Source: Progne subis subis (Eukaryota > Chordata > Aves > Passeriformes > Hirundinidae). Taken from it: a DNA stretch of 64,000 bases. Below the pieces are notes generated by a model. It saw only the letters and a list, made by a program, of their open reading frames with translations, ran no database searches and was not told the origin of the DNA. Shown here one piece after another: positions 22,324-33,233 of this stretch (positions within the stretch are counted from its first letter, which is position 1; each line of letters starts with the position of its first letter). The stretch is taken from positions 186,001 to 250,000 of the forward strand of contig JAKJHU010000182.1 of assembly GCA_022316685.1 (NCBI GenBank), written 5' to 3'. A program made the translations under genes and the position numbers.

Positions 22324-22849
22324 CACTGCCCCAGCTCCCTCATCACAATTCCCAGGAAAAGTCAGGCACGGCACACCAGTGCAACAACAGCAATTAATTG
22401 AGCAGAATCCGTTAATGAACTTGATTACACCCAGCAAAGAATGAGACTGCAGGGAGGGATTGATTAGTAAATATGAAATAAACCCCAGAGTCAGGATTTC
22501 TTATTTTACGTTCCTTTTATTTACAGAACAGTCTTACTATAAATACTGTAAACTTTGCACTTTTATCTGCACACTAGGAAAAGAACCTCGGTTTTATAAA
22601 AGAAGTATTTTAAGAAATACAAATAAATCTTGTAAGATTGTGCAAGGAGGGAATTATTTTCCTAGCGCAATGAAACGTTTACTGACTTTTTAAAGTCTCG
22701 CTTTAAGAGCTGCAAAAATACTTTGTTCATACAAAAATAAACTCAAAAGTGGGCATTAAACCAACACAGAGGTGGGTTTGAAGTATGTTTGTGGTTTTTT
22801 TTGCTTCTCTGCCAGGTCAGGTGAAGTCAGAGCCTCGACTTCAGGTCCC

Positions 22850-22855
22850 TTTATT
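22850..22855 (-). terminator. Poly(A) signal of the transmembrane four-SCR regulator
   Basis: AATAAA on the minus strand, 87 bases beyond the stop codon ending at 22942. This gives a very short 3' UTR and supports the 22,942-23,242 exon as the true last coding exon. Confidence 0.65.
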
Positions 22856-22941
22856 GCACTAAGAACTGAATCCCTGCCAGTGGTGTCGGAGCTCCCCTCC
22901 TCAGCTCCGGGATTTACCCTGCAACGGGAAACAAGCGGGAA

Positions 22942-25341
22942 TCAGGGGGAGCCCCTCAGCCTGGGGAGGGTTTGTGGAGCCCTGTCCCCCTCCCCAGGGG
23001 CCCCGGGGGCTTTTGGGGTGCAGCTCCTACCATCAGGTGCCAGGCGCTGGGGCTGGCACAGGTGAGCGTGGGTGGGCACCGAGCACACGGGGCAGATGTG
23101 GCAGCCGGGGCTGAGCGGAGGGGCCAGGTGTGCCAGGGTCCCCTCCCCGGCCAGGGCACACACGGGGCTGCTGGCTGCGTCCCCGTGGACCAGGGACAGC
23201 AGCTGCCGGTCCGTGCAGGGAGGGCAGACGGAGCCGGGTGGGCTGTGGGGACAGAGGTGAGGGTGAGTCCCAGCGGGATGGTGACAGCGCCTGCCCCTCT
23301 CCAAAGCGCCCTGCACAGGCTCCAGCACCCACAAAAGCTGCTTTCCTTCACAATTCCCCTTTCTGAACTCAAATAAGCAGTGATTGGAGAATGCAGGACG
23401 GGACCGGCTCCCCCAGGGCTGGGGCTCACGGCCAGTGGAACAGGCACTCACAGGAATAAATGGAAAAACCCCAAAACAAGTGCAGCAACAAGGAGTTCAC
23501 TCTTCCCAAAGCCAAAGCAAGCAGATGCACATGTCAAATCACGTTCACTTGTTTTCTCCTAAGAATTTCCTAGGAAAGATTCCCAAGGATCTGTCAATGG
23601 TGACTCTGTTAAGGAAGCTTTGTCGGCCTGAGAGAGCACCAGACTTGCATGGGCGAGTGTCAGAAGATAAATAAATAAACTGCGCCAACAGCTTCACCCT
23701 CTCACTGCTCTGGCCCAAAACCTGATGTGGCCAGAAGCAAATGAACCGCACCCAGAGGTGGGAAAAGCTCTGGGCAGTGGTGAAAAGAGGCTCCCACTGC
23801 AGGCTCTCACCTGGGCGCTTTTGCTGCTTAACCAAAACCAGAGCTCCAAGGAACACGAGGCTGAGCCAGGTGAGCACGGCTGAGGAGCACAGGCTGCTTC
23901 AGAGACACCCACAGAAAGCCCACAAACATCATCTGAACAAACCTCACCCAGTTTCACACCTTGAGCCGGGCACCACCATTTACCCTGACACAACCAACAT
24001 TCGCACACTGCCACCTATTTTTATTTTAAGTTAAGCGGTGAACTCTCACTTCGGAGGGCACTGGGCACACGCTGCAGGGCTGAGAGGAGCTGGACAGGAG
24101 CTGCCTGCCCTGGCCACACTCACCCCTTGTCCTGCCACTCTGCTGGTGTCACAGCACTGCTGTCACCCTGGCCAGTGTGGGCACGGAGCCAGCTCTCACA
24201 GATGGGGCAGATGTGGTCGCTGTGGAGAAGAACCATTGAGGAGCGCACTGAGAGCGTGGATGTGCCTTCCAGGCCACGTCTGTGGGGCTGGGAACACCCT
24301 GGGATAGTGGAAGGTGTCCCTGCCTATGGTAGGGGGTGGGAATGACATGAGCTTTAAGGTCTCTTCCAACCCAAACCGTTCTGGGATTCTCTGATAAACA
24401 CAGTTCTGCTCCATTCTGAAATTTGATTTTTGTCCAGACCCACCATGGCATCTGGGTGTTTTTAGGTGGAAGACTGACCTTTGGTGGTCCATGGGCTGCT
24501 CTGCCTCACTCCACCCTGGAGCAGCTTCTCCTGTGCCATTTCCCCTCAGCACATCCACAGCTTTGGCAGGAGAGCTGAACACACAGAGAGAGAGAGACAC
24601 AACCTCAGCTTGTGACTCCCCAAAAACACCTTCTGCCCAACAGAGCCACTGCTTCCTAAATATCAAATCCTTGCTCCTGCTACAACAGGAACCACGCGAA
24701 TTCCAGCTGCAAAACTCACTTTATCCACATAAAGATGCTTCCTCCCCCTTTTCCCCTTGCTCTGCTTCCCGTGGGCCCGTGCCAGGGGAGCAGCTGCTGG
24801 ATGCTGTACCTGCTGCCTGCTGGGCTCCCGCTGTCCCCATCACCGACGCTGGGCACCGAGTAGGTGCGGGGTTTTTGGGGCTGGGAGCTCAGCCAGTCCT
24901 GGCAGGAGGCGCAGCCGTGGCGTGTGGGCTCCGAGAGAGGGGCCAGGTCACCGTGGAGCTGCTCCTCACAGCTGGGACACACGTGGCAATTCCCTGTGTG
25001 GCTGTGGGTGAGAGAGATGAGGGAAATCCATGCAGAGAGCAGCCAGCAAACCCTAAACCCTCCTGAGAAGCAGCCGGTGCCCTTTGGACAGCAGGGTGTT
25101 CAGCACAGCATTTAGAAGTCAAAAACTGCTCAAAGATCTGCACAGGCGAGCTCAGCCAGCAGTGAGACCCCTGGTTATAGTCAGAAGCCTGGCACATAAA
25201 TTTTTTGGGCAGGTAAACAAGCAAACCTACCAAAAATAGGAATTCCAGGGCTTGGGCTGCTTCTTCTCCTCTGTAACCCCTGGGTGCATCACTGCATCCT
25301 TTCCCTTCACCTCGTGCTTTTGAAAATTCACATTGTAAGAG
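22942..25341 (-). CDS. Transmembrane regulator cytoplasmic-tail exons with CxxC repeats
   Basis: Four exons: 25231-25341, 24810-25001, 24124-24219, 22942-23242. The introns between them are all in phase 2, with good acceptors (for example CTCACCCACAG, CTTCTCCACAG, CTGTCCCCACAG). Recurrent motifs are HVCPSCEEQL, HGCASCQDWL, HICPICESWL, SVCPPCTDRQLL and HICPVCSVPTH. The consensus H-x-C-P-x-C-x-x-x-L resembles zinc knuckles, suggesting one or two intracellular zinc-binding folds or metal-clasp docking sites (inference). The final exon ends at a stop 87 bases before AATAAA. In the first tail exon the codons TGG TAG overlap the donor, so failure to splice truncates the tail at NSYFW. Confidence 0.7.
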
Positions 25342-28300
25342 CTGAAGAGACGGGAAGGAGAAAACTTTTAGAATAAAAGGAAATGTGGCAGCATGGAAAA
25401 ATCGTGCTGGCCGTGCAAATATGCCGAAGGGATAGGGATTGAAAGGAAAAATCCTCTTATTCCCAGGGAAAGTTGTGATTTACGAGGGGCAATGTCGCTT
25501 ACTGCTTTTCACTCTCCTTCCGCCTCATGATGATCCCAGCCAGAATTCCAAGGACTACTGGGGGAACTAACAAAGAGGAGAAAGGGAAATCAACCATTGG
25601 CTCCAGGCTTTTAACAGCAAACAGCTTCGGGGTAGGAAAATATATTTCAATTTTAAGCTACTTACCAATGCAACTTGGAATGAGGATGCTCGCTGGGGAG
25701 GAAAATAGGGAAATGGATGTTAGAAATACAAAGCCCAAAATGCGGTGTAATTACAGCAATTAACAGGACTTCTAAGAAATTGAGCTCTTACCCAGCCAGT
25801 AAGGGTTCTCTTCTGAGGGTTTGGTTTGGTTTGTCGCTGCTGTGGTTTTAACTGGGGAGAGACAAAGGAAAAACACTCAAAATGTTATTTTTTTATGGTG
25901 CTCAACTTGTACATAATATATAAAATAGTTCAGAGAGGAGTCAACATCACATGGACAGGTGACTCGTGCATCTCAGGCTGTGGCAGGGGCCTCTTGTGCC
26001 ACTCCAGACCTTATGGGCAGAGGGGATTCTGCTGTTCCACCTGGCTTTATTGCCTGGCTGCTGAGACACGAGACATAAATCCCTCCTAAGTTCCCTCCAC
26101 CAGTTTTGCGGTCACTGATAATTTCACCGAATTGTTCATTACATTTCTGCCTGCTCCTCTTGGAGGGAAAATGTGACCCCTTGTCTGGTTCTGCTCCTGG
26201 TGTTCCTCACCAGAGCCTGGCACCTGAAGCAGGTGTTTCCCTGGAAACAAACCCTCCAGGATGCCCGTGCAGGCAGGATGCAATGAGGAGCAAACTGCAG
26301 GGGAAGGGGAGGATTGTGAGGAGGGGTGTAAAAATGCACCCCACACCCCAGCAGGTGTTTAAGACTCACTCCTTGCTGTTCTAATAAGGTAAAAAAAGGA
26401 CCCACAAGTTTCTTTGCTGTCCTGGCAGTAACTGTCTCAACGCCGAGATAAAAACACTGATAGGTCTCTTTAGCTGTTCCTCAGAGATGCAGCTGCTCTC
26501 TGTTGGGCTGTTTGCCAAAAAAAAAAACCCCAAATCCTTCAGTGCTTGAGCACGAGGCTCCTCAGCATTCTCGGGGTGTTGCAGCAGGTGTGTGGGGCCC
26601 GTCCCTACACTGCGAGCAGCTTTGTTTTTGCATTATTTTCTTCTTTCATTAAATCCTTTTTTGCTTATTCAAGACACACTCGACCATGCAGTCCCACTGG
26701 TTATTTAAGCCATTTTCTGTGAGGTGCTGGGCACCCTCAGAGGTATTGCACCCTCACAGAGATGATCACGCCTGGCCCCTCGAGAAATTCCGAAGAGGGG
26801 ATGAGTGCTCACCGCGGCAGGCGGGAGGGGCCCCGCTCCAGGTGCCGGTGTCGCCGTTGTCCGTGGTGCAGAGCAGGGTGTGCTCTCCCACCAGCTCCAG
26901 CCCCGGCTCGCACGTGTAGGCTGCGACGGAGCCGAACACAAACTGCCCCGAGCTGTTCCCACTGTGCTGCCCGTGGGGAATGGCTGGAGGAGGGGGGCAG
27001 GAAATCACTGTGGGACAGAGAGAGAGAAGAACTCAGGAGGTGACCCCTGGGACGCTCTCCTCAGCAGCCCTCATGAGGGGACAGTGTTTCCGTCAGGCTT
27101 TCACAGCCAGAAGGAAGCAGTGATGCTCTTGGGGAGTCCCTGCTTTGTGACAGCAGCTCTGCCCTTGCAGAGTTACTCACCTGACTTCACTTAGGGCATA
27201 AACCAAAAATTCAGCGTTTCTGAGTTGGAATATTTGGTTTTTCCGGTCAAGCACTGGACGGTTTCACTCACCCTGACAAGCTGGAAGAGGACTCCAGACA
27301 GCTTTGTTTCCCTGTAGGAAACACCTGATGGAAGGTGATTCTCCCTTTAATCTGTACCTGCGGGGACAAGCGGCACATCCCAAAATCAGCTTCTTGTCAC
27401 CAACCAAGAATGTGCTGGGGACTCTCTGTGGGCATTGCCCCATCTCCCAGTTTGCACCCCAGTGACTCTGGCCAGGCAACTGGGATGCAAGTGGGCAGCG
27501 GCTTCACACTCACCCACGGTCACAAACCACTTTGGCTGTTGCACCCAGCTGATGATCTTTTATGGTGACTTGGCCGTGTTCTGGGTTGGCTGGAGCCCCA
27601 CAAGATTTCTCTAAGAAAGAGCAAGATTAAAATCAGAACACATTGAGGCTGGGAAAAACCCCACAGGCTTCATTTCACAGCGGTATGGCAATGTCAAATC
27701 AGGCAGTCAATGGCATTTCGTGTTAAGTGTCATTAGAAAAGAGAAATTTTAAAACACAGATGTGGCACTTGGAACACAGCGTTGGAGAAAACGAAATGAC
27801 GTGGAGACACTCACTCTGACACAGTTTAGGAACTTCTGTCCACGTTAAGTCGTCCAAACAGGTGCTGGTGGGGGGCTGGTCTGTGGTGTTTTCAAAACCT
27901 TGGCGACAGATGTACCTCACCGTGGTGTTAACAGCATAAAAATTCTGCTGTTGATCTTGTGGTGATATGGCAGCAAACGGCGTGGATGGCGGTCTGGGAC
28001 AGCTGCCTGCCCCGCGCAGAGAGAACCGAAATGTCCGGTTACACAGCACAAATAACAACATTTTGCTTTCAACTGGAAACAAATCCAAGTGATAACGCAG
28101 GAGCCTCACTAAGAGCATGGAAACCCCAAGTAGTGCCTTCCTCCCTGGCCACTTCCACCGGGGAGATGTCTGAGGTGGGAAAGTGCAGCCAGCTTTCACT
28201 GAAGAAGTTTCCAAATCCCCAAAGCCAAACCTGCTCTGGTGGCTCAGTGCTCTGCCCCTGCAGTCCTTCCCCTTTTCCAAGCACTTCCCAAGCTGTTCCT

Positions 28301-30395
28301 CTCTTTTTATTAACACACAAGCGTCAAGGGCCTCGGTGGAGTGTAGGGAAAAGGGGCAGCAAGAGAAGCGGCCAGGCCACTTCATCCTGTGTGATGAGGA
28401 AACCCCTGAGGCGGCGATTGCCAAAGCTGTGGGCGCTTCCACCAGCAGCCTGCGCCCTCCGGGTGCCAGGGAAAGGGAAACACTCACGGCCACAGAAGTC
28501 GGGCGGGCTGGACCAGCGGGAGTTGGGCAGGCACTGGATGGTGTCGGAGAGAAAGGGGCGCCTGGTGTACCCCGGGACGCAGCCGAAGGTCACTGTGGAG
28601 CCCACACTGAAGCTCTGCTGGTGTTTGATGTCCCCCCGGGGCTCGGCGTGGCTGATGTTTGGCAGCGGCCCGCAGTCCCCTGTGGGAAAATGGACGGGGA
28701 TTTAGAGGGGCTCCTTCTGCTGCTTTTGTACCCCAGACGGGGCACACGCAGAGACTGTGGGAAAGGGTGGCACAGGGAGCAGGGCACACGGAGCACACAG
28801 GGATAGGGTTGTGGGAGAGCACAGGGATGTGGGAGAGCACAGGGATAGGGATATGGGAGAGCACAGAGACAGGGATATGGGAGAGCACAGGGATGTGGGA
28901 GAGCACAGAGACAGGGATGTGGGAGAGCACAGAGACAGGGATATGGGAGAGCACAGAGACAGGGATGTGGGAGAGCACAGAGACAGGGATGTGGGAGAGC
29001 ACAGAGACAGGGATGTGGGAGAGCACAGAGACAGGGATGTGGGAGAGCACAGGGACAAGGGATATGGGGCACATAAACCCACAAAAGGAACACACAGCAC
29101 ACGAGGAGCACAAACACACACAGAGCTCGTGCAGATGGGTAGCACACACTGACACATGTAACAGAAAATGTACACGGAGCACATGGAGCGCACACACAGA
29201 GGGACCACACACAGGGAACACACGGATCACATTCACGTGGATAAGACATGGATAACACACATAACATGCATCACACACACTGCCATGGATCACACACGGG
29301 GCACACAGACACTCACACAGAGCTTACACACTCATGGATGACACACCGAGCACACCCTCCCACACTCACATTCCCATGGATAACCCACTCCCATGGATAA
29401 CTCACATTCCCATGGATAACCCACTCCCATGGATAACTCACATTCCCATGGATAACACACATTCCTGTGGATAACATACTCCCATGGATAATTCACACTC
29501 CCATGGCTAACACACGGAGCACACACTCCCATGGATAACACACAGAGCACACACTCCCATGGATAACACACAGAGCACACACTCCCGTGGGTAATTCACA
29601 CTCCCACGGATAACACACGAAGCACACACTCCCATGGATAACTCACACTCCCATGGATAACACACGAAGCACACACTCCCATGGATAACTCACACTCCCA
29701 TGGCTAACACACGGAGCACACACTCCCATGGATAACACACGAAGCACACACTCCCATGGATAACTCACACTCCCACGGATAACACACGAAGCACACACTC
29801 CCATGGATAACTCACACTCCCATGGATAACACACGGAGCACACACTCCCATGGATAACACACAGAGCACACACTCCCGTGGGTAATTCACACTCCCACGG
29901 ATAACACACGAAGCACACACTCCCATGGATAACTCACACTCCCATGGATAACACACGAAGCACACACTCCCATGGATAACTCACACTCCCATGGATAACA
30001 CACGGAGCACACACTCCCGTGGATAAGTCACACTCCCATGGATAACACACGAAGCACACACTCCCATGGATAACACACGAAGCACACACTCCCATGGATA
30101 ACTCACACTCCCATGGCTAACACACGGAGCACACACTCCCATGGATAACACACGGAGCACACACTCCCGTGGATAACTCACACTCCCATGGATAATTCAC
30201 ACTCCCATGGATAACACACGGAGCACACACTCGCACACCCGAGCGCACTCCCGCACCCACGGGACGCCCACCCCGGGGTACCGAGCTCCCCGCACACCGC
30301 ACCCCTCCCCAGGGCTCACCCCACGCCGCGGGCACCAGCACCACCAGCACCACCAGCATCACCAGCAGGAGCGAGCAGCGGCGGCCGGAGCCCAT
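22942..30395 (-). CDS. Membrane complement regulator: 4 SCR, stalk, TM helix and long CxxC-rich cytoplasmic tail (whole gene)
   Basis: Thirteen exons join in frame (1,689 nt, 562 residues plus stop): signal peptide, SCR1, SCR2 (B class), SCR3 (split, C class), SCR4 (D class), stalk, TM, and four tail exons. SCR order and the split SCR resemble DAF/MCP-type C3b/C4b regulators and the chicken membrane regulator described as CREM/C4BPM. I infer control of C3 convertases on the cell surface. Its neighbour at 34.9-40.2 kb has the same extracellular plan, so the two look like tandem paralogues. The tail, with five CxxC motifs, is unlike the short CD46 tails and unlike any RCA tail I know. A short isoform of 367 residues is possible if the donor at 25230 is not used. 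Confidence 0.8.
24285..24405 (+). mobile_element. CR1 LINE 3' fragment
   Basis: GGAAGGTGTCCCTGCC..., then GAGCTTTAAGGTCTCTTCC, then AACCCAAACCGTTCTGGG, the usual 3' end of bird CR1. Lies in the intron between the first and second CxxC tail exons. Confidence 0.75.
25503..25851 (-). CDS. Transmembrane regulator stalk, 27-nt microexon and TM exon
   Basis: Stalk exon 25792-25851 encodes a short Thr-rich piece (VKTTAATNQTKPSEENPYW) with one N-glycosylation sequon (NQT). Microexon 25666-25692 is only 27 nt and adds SILIPSCIG. Exon 25503-25566 adds VPPVVLGILAGIIMRRKES. Together ILIPSCIGVPPVVLGILA plus GIIM make the helix, followed by a basic stop-transfer. Skipping the microexon keeps frame but shortens the helix. 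Exon phases are 1-1, 1-1 and 1-2. Confidence 0.75.
26813..28679 (-). CDS. Transmembrane regulator SCR1-SCR4 exons
   Basis: SCR1 28488-28679 (starts DCGPLPNISHAEP), SCR2 27815-28006 (CPRPPSTPF..., late motif LTWTEVPKLCQS), SCR3 split as 27514-27610 plus 27272-27357 (KSCGAPANPEHGQ... / GYRLKGES...), SCR4 26813-27007 (ISCPPPPAIPHGQHSG...). All four framework cysteines are present in each. The split falls after CDRG in phase 2. The last three domains correspond in class and order to DAF SCR2-4, the convertase-decay region in mammals (family knowledge). Confidence 0.85.
28795..29060. repeat. Minisatellite, 24-bp unit (GGGAGAGCACAGAGACAGGG)
   Basis: About eleven units in intron 1 of the transmembrane regulator, about 115 bp upstream of its SCR1 exon. 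It creates long VSVLSHIP-type artefact frames on the minus strand. Confidence 0.9.
29335..30235. repeat. Large tandem array (ACTCCCATGGATAACACAC units)
   Basis: About 900 bp of units of 18 to 28 bp (CTCCCATGGATAACTCACA and CACGGAGCACACACTCCC variants) fills the 5' part of intron 1, ending ~85 bp from the signal exon. Frames reading CYPWECE... are artefacts. Confidence 0.9.
30320..30395 (-). CDS. Signal-peptide exon of the transmembrane regulator
   Basis: ATG at 30395-30393. The sequence MGSGRRCSLLLVMLVVLVV continues to LVPAAW|G and a GTGAGC donor, phase 1. It sits at the edge of a CpG-rich segment (about 30.24-30.65 kb), its probable promoter. Confidence 0.8.
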
Positions 30396-32097
30396 CGCGG
30401 GTCCCCCGGCAGTGCCCGGCAGCGGAGCCGCTCCTGCGGGGCCGGTCCGGGCTGCACGGAGCCGCCGCCCGCCCCTCCCGGCCAGCTGCGCTCAGCTGAG
30501 CTCCGGGAAGGCTCTGACGAAAGCCCCGAGTGCGGTGGGGAGCGGGGCTGGGTGTGGAACGCGCGGTGCCCGCTCCGCCTGGCACGTCTGGCGCCCCGAG
30601 GAGCGGCTCCCCAGAACCCGCCGCCTCGGGATCTCCTTCTCAGCGTCACTCCGCACCTTCCAGGAAAACCCCACCTCCCTCCAAAGCTGCCCAGTGCCAA
30701 AGGAAGCGAAAAGACCCGAATCGAAAAGGGCAGGAAGGGGAATGCGTGCTCCCAGTCCGAGGAAAGGGCAGCCAGCAGCAGCCGACCTGCGCCTTCCTGC
30801 TTCCCTCTGTTCTCCGGGAAACAGCCATGTTTCCACTGAGAAGCTCAAATTTACCTCTCTTGCTTTATTTTCTTTTCAATTCCCACTTTATTTTCCTTTC
30901 CGCTACAATTTAAGCTCCATGTAACAAAGGCATCTGCAATGAGAGGCAGAGGTGTTTTTCCCTAAGGGAGGAATCCAGCACCTTGGATAACGTATTCCTG
31001 TAAACAATTCCCTGCAAACGCTGGCAAATTCCACGGAGACACCTTGGCTGCGTTCTTTCAGCTCACTGGCCTCACTGGATGGGGACGGTGGCTGCATAAA
31101 CCAAAAGGAATCCGCTAACGGGAAAATAAAAACCACCTTTAAATTCTGGGGAATTCCCCTGCATTATCTCAGGGCACGGGGCAGGAAGGCGCTGAAAATT
31201 CTTTGGCAAAAGGCTCCGCGTGATGCCGAGCCCCGCACGGAGCGGCTGCGCGCACAGAACCGGGAGCTGCGCCTTCAGCTGGGTGAAACGCGCTCGCTCC
31301 CAGGCTCAACCCTGGAGCCAGGCTGGTTTCTGCTCGAGGAGGGAACGGGAGACGTCTGTGCCCCCTGCCCGGGCACCAGGCTCAGCCCTGCCTCTCCGCA
31401 CCCACGTTCACCGCCCGGTTTTGCCCCGGGAAGCGAAGGAGCAGCAGCTGAGCCCCGCGATAGCGGCTCTGTGCCTGCCCCAGGGCCGCCGGCTTTATCT
31501 GGCGCTGCCATCCCTCCCTGCGGAGCGGGATCAGCCCGAGCAGCTGCTGGAGGCACAGGGACGCGCACGGGGAGCGGCGGGGCTGGGGCTGCGAGAGGCG
31601 CCCGGCGAAACCTGCCAGCGAGAACAGCGCTGGAACCGCTGGAGCCGCTCCAGGATCCCGCAGGAGCTCCGCCTCAGCTCCCAAATCCTTGTGGGGCCGA
31701 GCCCTGGCTCTGCCCGGGCTGAGCCGCAGCTCGGGGGATGCGGGGCTCGGTCCTGCGAGGGCTGGCTGGGATTAAGGGAGGTGTAACTGCAGCTGCCTTT
31801 TCCCGAGCGCTTCCCAAAAACGCGTTCCCACACGTTCCTGCGTGGCTTTGGCTTCCTTCACTACGTTTTTTTAATAAATATAACCGAGCTTGACTTGCCA
31901 TGGATGGCATTTAGGAAAGAAATAAAAATAAATAAAAAGAGAGATAGAAAAGGGTGATAAAGAGCTGAATGAACATTGAATCTGAGCATTGCCAGGACAT
32001 GCCTTAAAGCTGATTCCCTCGTGAAAAAGAGAATAAAATATGATGAGAAAACAGCGGGTAGTCAAATTCACAGACTGTCTTTTACAAACAATTACCA
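30396..32097. other. Intergenic GC-rich stretch upstream of the transmembrane regulator
   Basis: Two CpG-dense patches (about 30.4-30.65 and 31.2-31.75 kb) flank a more neutral segment. No exon with recognisable protein similarity was found on either strand. The first patch likely contains the regulator's promoter. Confidence 0.5.
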
Positions 32098-32103
32098 TTT
32101 ATT
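32098..32103 (-). terminator. Candidate poly(A) signal of the 34.9-40.2 kb regulator
   Basis: AATAAA on the minus strand, about 235 bases beyond a possible terminal exon (32333-32380). It is the first such signal I noted downstream of the SCR4 exon outside the simple-repeat tract. Confidence 0.35.
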
Positions 32104-32332
32104 ACTAAATAGAAATTTAAAAACCCGGAAAGGCTTTGGGAGTTTTAGGTCTTTACAGGACAAAATTGGAGCAGGCAGCCAAAAGGACGCGCGTGACTTT
32201 TCCAGTCCCTCTGCTGCAGGGTGACGACCCTGGGGAGGGATTTAGGGGTTGATTTCTGCGTCTGTGTGTGGTTGATGTGCTCACAGCAGGGCTGAGCTGC
32301 CTCCCTCCCTCTGGAAAGCAGAAGTGGCTCCT

Positions 32333-32380
32333 TTACGTTATGAGATCAGAGCTGCCCGGCCCACAGGCGGCTTCATCTTC
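32333..32380 (-). CDS. Possible terminal exon of the 34.9-40.2 kb regulator
   Basis: A strong acceptor (TTTTTATTTCTACCACAG) is followed by a short open stretch ending in stops in two frames: EDEAACGPGSSDLIT in phase 0, KMKPPVGRAALIS in phase 2. The phase linking it to upstream exons is unresolved, so this is a candidate only. Confidence 0.25.
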   Translation of the reverse strand, partial: EDEAACGPGSSDLIT

Positions 32381-33233
32381 CTGTGGTAGAAATAAAAACA
32401 GCAAGGAACTTTGGGCTGATACACCAAGGAGCTTTTGCTAAAGGAAGGGCTTAAACCTCTAGAGATATAAAGATCAAACAATGTGATATCCGAAGTACTG
32501 TGGTTTCCTAAAAGAAATGAGTTAAAACTCTGCAGGACAGGGAATTCCTCGCTTTGCTTTTCAGCCCCGCTGGCTGATCCACAACCGGATCAGCTGCAGC
32601 CAGGAATTCCTGGGAAGTCCAGGGAGCTCCCCAGGGAGGCTGGGGCTGTGTTTCGGGTTTGTTGTGGCGTTGCCAGCGAGCAGAAAACCTGCGGCCCTGG
32701 AAACACAGCGTCAGGCTGGGCGTGACACCGCCGGGCTCCGCAGGAACTTGTGCCGGAGCTCTGGGGGGACAAAACCTCTGAAACACCGGCGGGATCAGCA
32801 GGGATCACAGCTGGAGCAGCAGCGCTGGAAAGCAATCCTTGAAAGGAAAACTCGGATGGGAGGAGCAAATAGGGAAATCTGCCAACGCTTGGAGGAATAA
32901 CTTTCCATCGATTTCTTGGAATGCTTAAACATCATCATTAAAAAATGACATCTTGTAGGTGGGGCAGACCTGATTTATGTCATCCTTTGTCTTAAAGCAA
33001 GGAGTAGGAGTCCTAATAAATGTCACCATTGCGTGGGGCACTTTTGGAACAGGTCAGGAGCAGTAAAAGATTTTCTGGTTTTGACCCAAAAGACAAAAAC
33101 TCGGGGATGGACAAACTCAGCTTGGCCCTGACACCAGAGGAACACTTCACCATCCGCCAGCGGGTGTTGTGTCTTCCCCACTTACACTGACACAATTCCA
33201 GCTCCTAGCACTTCCCACAAAGCCAACACTCAC

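Larger units (their letters stand above)
19347..22849. other. Intergenic stretch between the receptor start and the transmembrane regulator's 3' end
   Basis: No SCR-like or otherwise convincing exon was found on either strand. It holds the two-copy repeat near 19.6 kb, a minisatellite at 21.21-21.52 kb and a solo LTR at 21.93-22.32 kb. The receptor promoter must lie in the right-adjacent few hundred bases of its ATG; no canonical TATA box is clear. Confidence 0.6.

Noticed and set aside
22942..25001. CxxC exons as a separate gene
   Set aside because: Phase 2 at every junction continues exactly from the TM and first tail exon, there is no start codon or promoter of its own, and the introns are short.
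28484..29293. Minus-strand frames with VSVLSHIP or CALPHPCL repeats
   Set aside because: Minisatellite translation in intron 1 of the transmembrane regulator; only the 28488-28679 SCR1 exon is real, and it reads in a different frame.
29335..30235. Regularly spaced repeats resembling a CRISPR array
   Set aside because: Units are directly tandem with variable length and no unique spacers, in an avian intron; a minisatellite.
31220..31786. 188-codon plus-strand frame in GC-rich DNA
   Set aside because: Open in several overlapping frames on both strands, with no recognisable motif; expected by chance in CpG-rich sequence.
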